Assembly: GCA_009782665.1 (NCBI GenBank) | Contig: WRIP01000045.1 | Coordinates: forward strand, 1 to 8,289 | Length of the DNA stretch: 8,289 nt | Direction of reading: 5' to 3' | Source of the DNA: Oscillospiraceae bacterium | GTDB taxonomy: Bacteria > Bacillota > Clostridia > Oscillospirales > Ruminococcaceae | Shown: in pieces, positions 1 through 6,419 of the stretch | How the letters are laid out: every line of letters begins with the position of its first letter | Numbering within the stretch: position 1 is the stretch's first letter | The notes under the pieces: model-generated | What the model saw: only the letters and a program-made list of their open reading frames with translations | The model's database searches: none | What the model was told of the DNA's origin: nothing | Program-made: the position numbers and the translations under genes

Positions 1-34
1 AGAAACAGATGGAGATCAGAAACCCGGGTGGAAC

Positions 35-634
35 ATGTCTGGAAGCAACTGGGTTGATGCAGACTTTTCCGGACTTCGTGGCCTGGCGGAAAAGTTTGGC
101 GGAGCAAACATTGAGAAATGCCAGTTTGTTGGTTCTGAACTGTCTGGCATGAAGATGCGGGGGAACAATATCGTTCGTTGTGACTTTACACGTTCTGACT
201 TGAGTGCCAGTAAATTCTCCAGCACATCTTTTCAAAAGGATATATTTAGTGAGTGCGATTTCAGCATGAGCGAGATGGTGAGAAGCAATGTAAAAAACTG
301 TGATTTTTCTGGAGCGAACCTAACGGACGTTATCGTTGCTTGGAGCAATTTGAGTAACGTCAGGTTAACGGGAGCTGTTTTGACGGGCACAGTCTTTCGT
401 TTCGGGCAGTTGGCAGATATCACTTTTGATGGAGAAATCACCAATTGCGCCTTTGAAAATTGCGATTTTTACCGTGTTGAGTTTCATAGCGCGACGATCC
501 GCAATACTTTTTTTAAGAACAGTAAGCTAAAGCGCGCAAAATTTTCTAACTGCAAGGTTGATAAGCTTTCTTATGCATTTATGAAAGCGTGCAAAGCAGA
601 CTTGTCCAGTGTTGAGATTGTGGCAGAATCATAG
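35..634 (+). CDS. Pentapeptide-repeat protein, function unknown, possibly 5'-incomplete
   Basis: The 199-residue product is built almost wholly of five-residue repeats of the A(D/N)Lxx type, with Phe or Leu at the central position (for example CDFTR SDLSA, CDFSG ANLTD, CDFYR VEFHS). Such repeats fold into a right-handed quadrilateral beta helix. No signal peptide or membrane segment is seen, so a cytosolic protein is likely. Several repeats begin with Cys or Asn-Cys, a pattern found in many uncharacterised members. Some proteins of this class and size (Qnr, MfpA) protect DNA gyrase, but nothing here identifies it as one of them. The ATG at 35 has only a weak GGGTGG ribosome site, and the frame stays open upstream to base 2, so the true start may lie outside the window. 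No terminator is seen between the stop and the insertion sequence that follows. Confidence 0.85.
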   Translation: MSGSNWVDADFSGLRGLAEKFGGANIEKCQFVGSELSGMKMRGNNIVRCDFTRSDLSASKFSSTSFQKDIFSECDFSMSEMVRSNVKNCDFSGANLTDVIVAWSNLSNVRLTGAVLTGTVFRFGQLADITFDGEITNCAFENCDFYRVEFHSATIRNTFFKNSKLKRAKFSNCKVDKLSYAFMKACKADLSSVEIVAES

Positions 635-706
635 GCCTGAGCTTGTATACTATGAAAAAGGGTAAGGAGAACTCGGTAAATTCATTGGGGCAAGTAGTAT
701 ATAGTT

Positions 707-725
707 CAATGTCAACAGGTTAAGC
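707..725 (+). repeat. Left terminal inverted repeat of the insertion sequence
   Basis: CAATGTCAACAGGTTAAGC is the exact reverse complement of 2199-2217. Matching becomes patchy beyond these 19 bases on both sides, which sets the ends. Read outward (leftwards) it carries a TTGACA box, as does the right copy. Confidence 0.93.
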
Positions 726-746
726 GCATAAACCGATAAAGCAGCC

Positions 747-2027
747 TCAGCAATTCGATTTTCTATTGTATCGAAACTTAGCTTTACGTGGAAAGGGGAT
801 TCGTGGGATCGAACGATCAGGTCGTGACGGAACGACCGTTTCAGCCATGAAATATAAGATACGGTCCACTTTATATCTCCGTAGAGATCGTCTGGGTTCA
901 AGCACAGCAAGTATAAAGCGATCTTTCAGCGTTCCGATGGCATGGTTGACGTTTATCTGATACTCGTATTTGTTGTCTTTCAACTCTCTAGCTTTATCAG
1001 CTCGTTCCTGTGCATCCCAGCATGCAACCGCCGCAACATTCGACATATACATCGTGACAAAGAAGTCCTGCATGATCGCATGGTATGTGCGTCCCGAAAA
1101 GTTTTCTACCTCTAGCTTGTTCTTGATCTCATCGTATTTCGTCTCTATTGGCCAGCGTTTAAAGTACAGCCACTTAAAATCTTCCGTTCCCATTTGCTCG
1201 TCTATCAAGTCGGTAATAAGAGTTTCTTCTTCACCAGAGGACAACGTGAACTTAATTACCCTTATCTCGATGTTCTTGCCGTCTTTCATAGGGAGCACGA
1301 TCGTATGCTCGCCTTCACTGAGTTGATCGATGGCTACATGGAACTTCCTCCTTATCCGCATGACATAGCTTATGCCGTGCAAGGTCAATGCGTCCAGTAG
1401 TTCATGTGAGGCGTATCCCCGATCAAAAAGGATCAGTTCTTTGTCAAATGACTCCATGTCGCTCAGTGTTTCTATGTGTTGCAGCGCCAGTTCCCGTTCT
1501 CCAGTCTTCATGGGCTCAAGACGGACGTCCAGCAGAAAGTTGTTAAACACATCGTACAAAGCAGACGCTTGCGCTGTCACAGCAGTATGTCCTTTTCCTG
1601 TTGTCCCAAAGTATTCCCTTAGTGCCTTGTCATCAGGAAGTTGAAGTTTACTGCCATCAATCGCAGAAACTCTGTATCCGTGCCATGTGCTGGTGTATCC
1701 TGCATAAATCTCATCAACGATCACCTTGAATAAGTGCCGGAATGCCTCCCACTTGATTTTCTGTCTCGCTTCGCTAAAGGACTGCTGTGTCATGTGTACA
1801 TCCTCAACCCCGATTAGGTCAAAGAAGCGGTCTAGACAAGCCTGCGTGCTGCTTTTGATCATATTGAGCATGAACAACATAAGCTTGTTGAATGGCATTT
1901 TCCTGTTCCTCGTGAAATCCTGTGGTCTTTTCTTCGCGGAGTCGAGGAACTCCTGATCATTCACTGTACTACTGCTCCTTCTGACGACTACGAATAGGTC
2001 TGAACGACACCATGTTTTCTTATCCAT
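747..2027 (-). CDS. IS4-family DDE transposase
   Basis: This enzyme cuts and joins the ends of the surrounding insertion sequence. The 426-residue protein carries the RNase H-like catalytic triad: Asp124 in AIDGSKL, Asp202 in LFDRGY, and Glu295 within the family signature Y-(2)-R-(3)-E-(6)-K (Tyr288, Arg291, Glu295, Lys302). A beta-strand-rich insert lies between the second Asp and the Glu, as is usual for IS4. There is no frameshift or internal stop, so it appears intact. I chose the ATG at 2025-2027, preceded by a GGTGGT purine-rich site at 2031-2036. The frame can be extended 14 codons to a TTG at 2069, but that has no ribosome site and lies at or before the predicted transcription start. 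The C-terminus is basic (RKAKFRYNRKSNC). Confidence 0.95.
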   Translation of the reverse strand: MDKKTWCRSDLFVVVRRSSSTVNDQEFLDSAKKRPQDFTRNRKMPFNKLMLFMLNMIKSSTQACLDRFFDLIGVEDVHMTQQSFSEARQKIKWEAFRHLFKVIVDEIYAGYTSTWHGYRVSAIDGSKLQLPDDKALREYFGTTGKGHTAVTAQASALYDVFNNFLLDVRLEPMKTGERELALQHIETLSDMESFDKELILFDRGYASHELLDALTLHGISYVMRIRRKFHVAIDQLSEGEHTIVLPMKDGKNIEIRVIKFTLSSGEEETLITDLIDEQMGTEDFKWLYFKRWPIETKYDEIKNKLEVENFSGRTYHAIMQDFFVTMYMSNVAAVACWDAQERADKARELKDNKYEYQINVNHAIGTLKDRFILAVLEPRRSLRRYKVDRILYFMAETVVPSRPDRSIPRIPFPRKAKFRYNRKSNC

Positions 2028-2072
2028 TTTACCACCAACCGTTTTAAGATACACCGTAAAAGTGCTCAAAAA

Positions 2073-2100
2073 ATGATGGAGTCTGTTCGCCAGAAGTCAA
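2073..2100 (-). promoter_or_regulatory. Candidate transposase promoter
   Basis: On the minus strand TTGACT (2095-2100) is followed after 16 bases by CATCAT (2073-2078), about 46 bases upstream of the chosen ATG. The -10 box matches the consensus at only four of six positions, so the promoter is probably weak, as is common for transposases. Confidence 0.4.
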
Positions 2101-2198
2101 GCTTTTTCTTGTTAATTTTTTGTTCTTTTTGTGGGTTTTTCTCCAGGTTTCGACCTTCCTACATTTTTCGGATTTTTATGATTCTACACTTCGTTTGT

Positions 2199-2217
2199 GC
2201 TTAACCTGTTGACATTG
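2199..2217 (-). repeat. Right terminal inverted repeat of the insertion sequence
   Basis: This is a perfect 19-base inverted copy of 707-725. It lies upstream of the transposase start, and its outward strand ends in CTGTTGACATTG, which places a consensus -35 box pointing toward the aldolase gene. Confidence 0.93.
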
Positions 2218-2238
2218 TATTTTTTACTAGCAAATAAT
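2209..2238 (+). promoter_or_regulatory. Possible hybrid promoter from the insertion sequence end, driving the aldolase gene
   Basis: TTGACA (2209-2214) inside the right inverted repeat is followed after 18 bases by AATAAT (2233-2238), five of six matches to a -10 box, in host flanking DNA. The aldolase ATG is 53 bases further on. A separate -10-like TATAGAAT (2249-2256) may mark the native promoter, but its -35 region is poor (TAGCAA at 2228-2233). Which one is used cannot be told from sequence. Confidence 0.45.
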
Positions 2239-2290
2239 GAGTAAATGGTATAGAATATAGTTAAAATAATTTAATTTAGGAGGATGTTCA

Positions 2291-3169
2291 ATGTTAGTAC
2301 CAATGAAACAAATCGTAGATGAAGCTTATGCGGGAGGTTACGGTGTACCAGCACTTCCGAGTATGAATGAAATTCAAATACGCGCTACCATTGAAGCGGC
2401 TGTTGAAGCCAACTCACCGCTCATATTCTTGACAAGCAATCGAGGTAATGCAGAGTTCAATCATGGATTGGTGAAGTATTTTGCCGACCAGGTGGATATT
2501 CCCATAGCTCTCTGTCTCGATCACAGCCCAAGCTTTGAGGATTGTATCGTCGGTATCCGTACCGGTTGTACAGCAATCATGGCTGATAGATCCCAACTAC
2601 CTTATGAAGAGAACGTTGCACAGGTTAAGTTACTCGCGGAAATAGCTCATGCAGCAGGTATCTCGATAGAAGCAGAGCTTGGCCATGTCGGACAGGGCGA
2701 TAATTACGCCGTTGACGGTATCTCCGCTCTAACCGATCCCAAGGAAGCAAAGTCATATATTGCCGAAACAGGAGTCGATTGTTTAGCTGTTGCCATCGGA
2801 ACTGCACACGGTGCATATGCCGGCACACCTAAGCTGGATTTCGACAGATTGCAAGAGATAAACGATGCCTGTGGTATCCCGCTCGTTATTCATGGAGGTT
2901 CAGGCTCGGGTGATGACAATCTCCACAGAGTATGTACAATGGGTGTTGCTAAGGTTAATATCGTAACCGATGTACTCGCTGCAACCTACAGAGCCATATT
3001 AGCTGGTGATTTCAGTGGAAACAAAGGACACGGACTATATCCGACCATGTTCGCTGCTAATAAGAATGAAGCATTACGCAGCTTTGATATTACCGGTAGT
3101 ACCGGAAAAGCAAAGATAAAATCAAGCGATCTAGTCGGTTTTGATACCGCCAGCACCCAAGAGAAATAG
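2291..3169 (+). CDS. Class II (zinc-dependent) ketose-bisphosphate aldolase family protein
   Basis: The product (292 residues, usual family length) is a TIM-barrel aldolase that would reversibly split a ketose (bis)phosphate into dihydroxyacetone phosphate and an aldehyde. Visible family features in order are a GYGVPALPSMN N-terminal strand, LDHS with catalytic Asp77 and zinc ligand His78, the DRSxLPYEEN loop at 99-108, Glu129 in EAELGHVGQGD, zinc ligand His173 in IGTAHGAY, His201 in IHGGSGSGDD, and Asn223 in KVNIVTD. Several phosphate-binding and active-site loops differ from the common fructose-bisphosphate forms (DRS for DGS, SGSGDD, NIVTD), so fructose-, tagatose- or another ketose-phosphate could be the substrate; I leave the symbol blank. 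The start is firm: AGGAGG at 2278-2283 lies 7 bases upstream. A terminator closes the gene, so it is probably monocistronic. Confidence 0.88.
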   Translation: MLVPMKQIVDEAYAGGYGVPALPSMNEIQIRATIEAAVEANSPLIFLTSNRGNAEFNHGLVKYFADQVDIPIALCLDHSPSFEDCIVGIRTGCTAIMADRSQLPYEENVAQVKLLAEIAHAAGISIEAELGHVGQGDNYAVDGISALTDPKEAKSYIAETGVDCLAVAIGTAHGAYAGTPKLDFDRLQEINDACGIPLVIHGGSGSGDDNLHRVCTMGVAKVNIVTDVLAATYRAILAGDFSGNKGHGLYPTMFAANKNEALRSFDITGSTGKAKIKSSDLVGFDTASTQEK

Positions 3170-3190
3170 GGTTTAATGCATTAGCAATCG

Positions 3191-3229
3191 GAAGGGAACT
3201 AGTAGTTACTATCGGTTCCCTTCTTTTTA
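3191..3229 (+). terminator. Rho-independent terminator after the aldolase gene
   Basis: GAAGGGAAC (3191-3199) pairs perfectly with GTTCCCTTC (3215-3223). An inner TAGTA/TACTA pair (3200-3204 with 3207-3211) extends the hairpin, and the run TTCTTTTT follows directly. Confidence 0.9.
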
Positions 3230-3253
3230 TCGTAACAAAACGAAAAACAACAG

Positions 3254-3282
3254 TTGAAGAAAAACTGAACAATAAGTATAAT
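3254..3282 (+). promoter_or_regulatory. Sigma-70-type promoter for the SGNH hydrolase-pduL unit
   Basis: TTGAAG (3254-3259), a 17-base spacer and a perfect TATAAT (3277-3282) lie after the preceding terminator and about 58 bases before the SGNH hydrolase ATG. This gives a predicted transcript start near 3289. Confidence 0.75.
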
Positions 3283-3287
3283 TATTT

Positions 3288-3314
3288 CAGTAACGAACGC
3301 AGTGAATGTAGCGA
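3288..3314 (+). repeat. Three tandem degenerate 9-base repeats in the leader
   Basis: CAGTAACGA, ACGCAGTGA and ATGTAGCGA follow one another without gap. Each shares six of nine positions with the last copy; the second and third copies differ only by transitions. They fall at the predicted 5' end of the SGNH-pduL transcript. No function is assigned. Confidence 0.5.
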
Positions 3315-3339
3315 GTAGGTTGTAAACTAAGAGGTAAAG

Positions 3340-3972
3340 ATGAAAAATATCCTGTGTTTTGGTGATTCAAATACCTATGGTGTCGATATCATAAAGGGTG
3401 GACGTCTAGCAAGAACGCTCAGATACACCGGTATTCTGCAGAAAATGTTGGGCGATGACTATCATATTATCGAAGAAGGATATAACGGAAGAACCACCGT
3501 CTTTGATGATCCGGTCGGTGAATTCCGTAATGGTTACGCCATTATCGACATGATACTGCAAACCCATATCCCGTTAGATTTAGTCATCATCATGCTCGGA
3601 ACTAACGATACTAAGACACATTTTGCTGCTTCTGCTGCAACCATCGCAAAAGGTCTGAGAAACATCGTTAGGAAGATCCTCAGATTTGACTATTCACCCT
3701 CTGCAATGCCGGAGATACTCATTGTCTCTCCCATACATATTGGGTATGAGATAGAAAAAAGTCCGTTTTCAGATTTTGATGTTACCTCTTATGAAAAATC
3801 ATTACAGTTGGCATCGGAATATCAGAAGGTCGCAGCTGAGTATCACTGTCACTTCTTTGATGCCTCAACAGTAGCTGAAGCTAGTCCACTAGATCAGATT
3901 CATCTCGATGAAGACGGACATGAATCTCTCGCGATGGCACTGGTAAAAAGAATAAGGGCAATATCGAGATGA
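3340..3972 (+). CDS. SGNH/GDSL-family hydrolase (esterase or acetylhydrolase)
   Basis: The 210-residue protein has all four SGNH blocks: block I FGDSNTYG with nucleophile Ser10, block II with Gly50 in EGYNGRT, block III GTND with Asn89, and block V DQIHL with the Asp185/His188 pair. The order and GDSNTYG/GTND wording resemble small bacterial arylesterases and carbohydrate acetyl-esterases. No signal peptide is present, so it should act in the cytosol on a small acylated compound; the substrate is unknown. The start is supported by AGAGGT (3330-3335) just upstream. The gene is first in a unit with the PduL-like gene, whose ATG follows 27 bases after its stop, which makes a shared role in acyl-group or acetate metabolism possible but unproven. 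Confidence 0.87.
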   Translation: MKNILCFGDSNTYGVDIIKGGRLARTLRYTGILQKMLGDDYHIIEEGYNGRTTVFDDPVGEFRNGYAIIDMILQTHIPLDLVIIMLGTNDTKTHFAASAATIAKGLRNIVRKILRFDYSPSAMPEILIVSPIHIGYEIEKSPFSDFDVTSYEKSLQLASEYQKVAAEYHCHFFDASTVAEASPLDQIHLDEDGHESLAMALVKRIRAISR

Positions 3973-3999
3973 CGAGAAAAATATCATTAGGAGAATAGT

Positions 4000-4575
4000 A
4001 TGAGTAAAAAGATACCAGTCGAAGTATCCGCAAGGCACATCCACATATCTGAAGAGGATCTCAAGATACTGTTTGGAGATGGATATACTCTGACGGTCAA
4101 GAAGGAGTTGTCTCAACCAGGAGAGTATGTTTGTGAAGAACGGGTTAATATCGTTGGTCCCAGAAGGAATCTGGACAACGTCTCAATACTTGGACCAGTT
4201 CGCAAGCAAACACAGGTAGAGATATCTCTAACCGATGCTCGAAGTATAGGCTTGACTGTACCTGTAAGGGAATCGGGGGATCTAGCAGGATCTGCCGGCT
4301 GCAGGTTAATCGGACCTAAGGGTGAACTCGAACTGACAGAAGGAGTTATTGCTGCAAAGCGGCATATCCATTTAACCATAGCAGATGCAGAGCAACTTAA
4401 GGTTGAGAACAAACAGATTGTCGGATTCTCCGTAAAAACTGACGACCGTTCGTTAATCTTCGATGACGTGGTGGTAAGAGTTTCTGATACATATGCGAGG
4501 GCAATGCATATAGATACCGATGAAGGCAATGCAGCAGGGGTATCAACAGAGAGCTTTGGTAGGATAGTATTTTAG
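4000..4575 (+). CDS. pduL: PduL-family phosphate propanoyltransferase (phosphotransacylase)
   Basis: PduL enzymes transfer an acyl group between CoA and phosphate (propanoyl- or acetyl-CoA to the acyl phosphate), a step that feeds ATP formation by an acyl kinase. The 191 residues show both halves of the duplicated beta-barrel fold, each with its metal-binding His motif: ARHIHIS (His13, His15) and KRHIHL (His122, His124). A third conserved histidine lies in MHIDTDEGNAAG (His170). The protein begins almost directly with the catalytic domain. It therefore lacks the N-terminal encapsulation helix of microcompartment forms, and no shell gene is in view, so a soluble housekeeping-type enzyme making acetyl phosphate is likely. 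AGGAG at 3989-3993, six bases upstream, fixes the ATG. The acyl preference cannot be decided from sequence. Confidence 0.92.
   Translation: MSKKIPVEVSARHIHISEEDLKILFGDGYTLTVKKELSQPGEYVCEERVNIVGPRRNLDNVSILGPVRKQTQVEISLTDARSIGLTVPVRESGDLAGSAGCRLIGPKGELELTEGVIAAKRHIHLTIADAEQLKVENKQIVGFSVKTDDRSLIFDDVVVRVSDTYARAMHIDTDEGNAAGVSTESFGRIVF
4543..4570 (+). promoter_or_regulatory. Weak candidate promoter for SRP RNA and dnaX
   Basis: TCAACA (4543-4548), a 16-base spacer and TAGTAT (4565-4570) overlap the end of pduL and would start transcription close to the 5' end of the SRP RNA. Each box matches the consensus at four of six positions, so the call rests mostly on its position. Confidence 0.35.
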
Positions 4576-4582
4576 CATTTAC

Positions 4583-4710
4583 TCCGCTGTATTAAGACGG
4601 GTGAAGCCTGTGCGATGCAAGCCCTGTGAACCATGTCAGACGGGGAACCGAGCAGCATTAAGTGGGAGCTTCATGTGCCGCAGATACTTTACCTGTCTTA
4701 ATGCAGCGGA
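4583..4710 (+). ncRNA. ffs: Signal recognition particle RNA, small bacterial (4.5S-like) type
   Basis: This RNA is the scaffold that binds Ffh in the particle that targets nascent membrane proteins. The ends 4583-4602 and 4691-4710 pair along 20 bases with only two G-U wobbles. The apical domain IV holds GTCAGA (4635-4640), a CGG/CCG stem (4641-4643 with 4648-4650), the GGAA tetraloop (4644-4647) and AGCAGCA (4651-4657), which form the Ffh-binding internal loop. The length of about 128 nt leaves no room for an Alu domain. A place directly upstream of dnaX is common for this gene. Compared with the E. coli GTCAGG/TCC-GGAA-GGA/AGCAGC core, the tetraloop stem is changed on both strands in a compensating way, and the base before the stem is A rather than G. 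Confidence 0.93.
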
Positions 4711-4721
4711 ATTCATATATT

Positions 4722-4727
4722 GAGGTG
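4722..4727 (+). promoter_or_regulatory. Ribosome binding site that decides the dnaX start
   Basis: GAGGTG ends four bases before the ATG at 4732 and one base before the in-frame GTG at 4729. The spacing favours the ATG. Confidence 0.6.
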
Positions 4728-4731
4728 AGTG

Positions 4732-6396
4732 ATGGCGTATGCCCTGTATCGAAATTACCGACCTAAAAGATTCTCTGATCTAATAGGTCAGGATGATGTT
4801 GCTGAGACTCTATGCAACCAAGTTGCAGCAGGAAGGATCGGTCATGCATACCTGTTTACGGGAATCCGGGGTACAGGAAAGACTACATTCGCAAGGATAT
4901 TAGCCAAAGCTGCCAACTGTTTGAACATACAAGACGGTGAACCGTGCCTTGAATGTGCGAACTGCGTAGGTATTGAAAACGGTACCATAATGGATGTGAC
5001 TGAGATTGATGCTGCGAGCAATAACGGTGTCGATAACATACGGGACCTCCGAGATGAGACAGCATATGTACCTACAGTTGCGAATCATCGTGTATATATC
5101 ATCGATGAGGTTCACATGCTCTCCAATAACGCATTCGCTGCGTTATTGAAGATTTTAGAAGAACCTCCGGAGCATGTTATCTTTATTCTTGCTACAACCG
5201 AGATACACCGGGTACCTGCCACCATCCTCTCGAGATGTCAGCGATTCGACCTCAAGAGAATCTCGATACAGGATATTTCAAGTTACCTACTTGATTTGGC
5301 AAAGACAATAGAGATAGAACTGCAGCCTGATGCAGCACTATTCATTGCTCAACATGCCGATGGAGCTATGCGCGATGCACTGTCGATACTTGATACCTGT
5401 ATCTCAATGGGAGAAACAGTGACTACCGATACGGTACGTAGACTGCTAGGTTCCTCTGAGGGTGAGTACCTCTTTGCTATCTCAAAAGCGGTCGCAGCAG
5501 GGAATATTGGTGAGCTACTAAAACAGATAGATACCCTGTACACCGATTCACTCAATCCCTTAACCATTGCTCGCGAACTGCTCAGCCACTTTCGAAATAT
5601 ACTAGTAACCCTAGTGGGCGGTGAGTCACTCATCAATAGTTTTGATGTAGAGTATGTAGAGCTTTACAAGACTGTAGCAAAACTCTACACTACCGAAAGG
5701 TTGATTCATATCCTTAAGATGCTCAAGGAGTTAGCTGGTATGTTACCATCTGTGGTAGATAAACGACTTCAACTTGAGATATGCATGATAGAAATCTGTA
5801 CGGATTTCGCCGTTAAAGCCTCAACACTGCCACAACCCTCTCAAAAACCGGCAGCTCCGTCGAATAATGCATCGGCAGCAGTTCAACCTAAACCCGAACC
5901 ACCTCGCGAGGTCCCAGCAGCTAAACCACCTGTCCAACATAAAGAACCCGATAAACAACAAACAGATACCGAAGCTGTAGAATCGTCTATATCTATCCAA
6001 GCTGAGTCTGCAGTAACTATAGAATCTTCGAAAACAGAGATGTCGGTTAGGGAAAAGAGACAAGCAACTGGCGATCCTGAATTTGATGGTTGGGATAAGG
6101 TCATGGAAGAGATGGAAAAAACCTATCCCATGTTGTATTGTTTTATGGTCGGTTCGAGAGCATATATTACCGATACTCATATCTTGATTGATTGCAGTGA
6201 TTTTGCTAAAGAAGCGATAAGACAGAACAAAGGACATACTGAAAGTATTAAGAACCTAATACTTAGTACAACCGGAGTGAATCTGCCGATAGGACCATAC
6301 TCATTGCCGGATTCAAAGAATAATGAAATGGATGATGAGATAGAGGACTTGATATCAAGAGCTACCTCTTTAGGAATACCGGTTGAAGTGAAGTAA
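4732..6396 (+). CDS. dnaX: DNA polymerase III subunit tau (gamma/tau)
   Basis: DnaX is the ATPase of the sliding-clamp loader. The 554-residue protein has a RFC/AAA+ core: Walker A GIRGTGKT (44-51), a zinc module with Cys63, Cys72, Cys75 and Cys78, Walker B with DEVH (125-128), sensor 1 ATTE (154-157) and the SRC arginine-finger motif (167-169). A helical collar domain follows. A Pro/Gln/Lys-rich flexible linker covers about 364-430, and a folded C-terminal domain starting near DPEFDGW is the part expected to contact the polymerase and helicase. I see no in-phase A AAA AAG slippery site, so a separate short gamma form by frameshifting is not supported. An alternative GTG one codon upstream is less well spaced from the GAGGTG site. 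It heads the dnaX-ybaB-recR cluster, downstream of the SRP RNA. Confidence 0.97.
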   Translation: MAYALYRNYRPKRFSDLIGQDDVAETLCNQVAAGRIGHAYLFTGIRGTGKTTFARILAKAANCLNIQDGEPCLECANCVGIENGTIMDVTEIDAASNNGVDNIRDLRDETAYVPTVANHRVYIIDEVHMLSNNAFAALLKILEEPPEHVIFILATTEIHRVPATILSRCQRFDLKRISIQDISSYLLDLAKTIEIELQPDAALFIAQHADGAMRDALSILDTCISMGETVTTDTVRRLLGSSEGEYLFAISKAVAAGNIGELLKQIDTLYTDSLNPLTIARELLSHFRNILVTLVGGESLINSFDVEYVELYKTVAKLYTTERLIHILKMLKELAGMLPSVVDKRLQLEICMIEICTDFAVKASTLPQPSQKPAAPSNNASAAVQPKPEPPREVPAAKPPVQHKEPDKQQTDTEAVESSISIQAESAVTIESSKTEMSVREKRQATGDPEFDGWDKVMEEMEKTYPMLYCFMVGSRAYITDTHILIDCSDFAKEAIRQNKGHTESIKNLILSTTGVNLPIGPYSLPDSKNNEMDDEIEDLISRATSLGIPVEVK

Positions 6397-6419
6397 GATA
6401 GAATTCAAAGGAGCAGAAT

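Larger units (their letters stand above)
707..2217 (-). mobile_element. Complete IS4-family insertion sequence (about 1.51 kb)
   Basis: A single DDE transposase gene is framed by perfect 19-bp inverted repeats, so both ends and the gene are present and the element looks potentially active. The ends start with C-A and contain TCAACA..TTAAG, reminiscent of IS231-type members of the IS4 family; the subgroup is an inference. It lies between the pentapeptide gene and the aldolase gene, with the transposase pointing left. The 9-12 bp target duplication expected for this family is not found directly at the ends: the left flank (697-706) and right flank (2218-2227) do not match. The noncoding part is mostly on the right, between the transposase start and the right repeat. 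Confidence 0.93.

Noticed and set aside
35..634. Qnr-type quinolone resistance protein
   Set aside because: Only the repeat pattern and rough length fit. No Qnr-specific loops or signature residues can be recognised, so the specific name is not supported.
970..1326. Plus-strand reading frames across the transposase (766-1956)
   Set aside because: They overlap the well-supported transposase on the other strand, lack recognisable motifs and ribosome sites, and are shadows.
2028..2069. Upstream TTG start for the transposase (14 extra residues)
   Set aside because: It has no ribosome site and lies at or before the predicted transcription start, while the ATG at 2027 has a purine-rich site just upstream.
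2291..4575. Bacterial microcompartment locus based on pduL
   Set aside because: PduL lacks an encapsulation peptide and no shell protein, aldehyde dehydrogenase or diol dehydratase gene is present in the window.
5840..5853. A-rich run in dnaX as a site for programmed frameshifting to gamma
   Set aside because: The run is only five A (CAA AAA CCG). A six-A run near 6115-6121 (GAA AAA ACC) is in the wrong phase for an X XXY YYZ heptamer. No strong downstream hairpin was seen.
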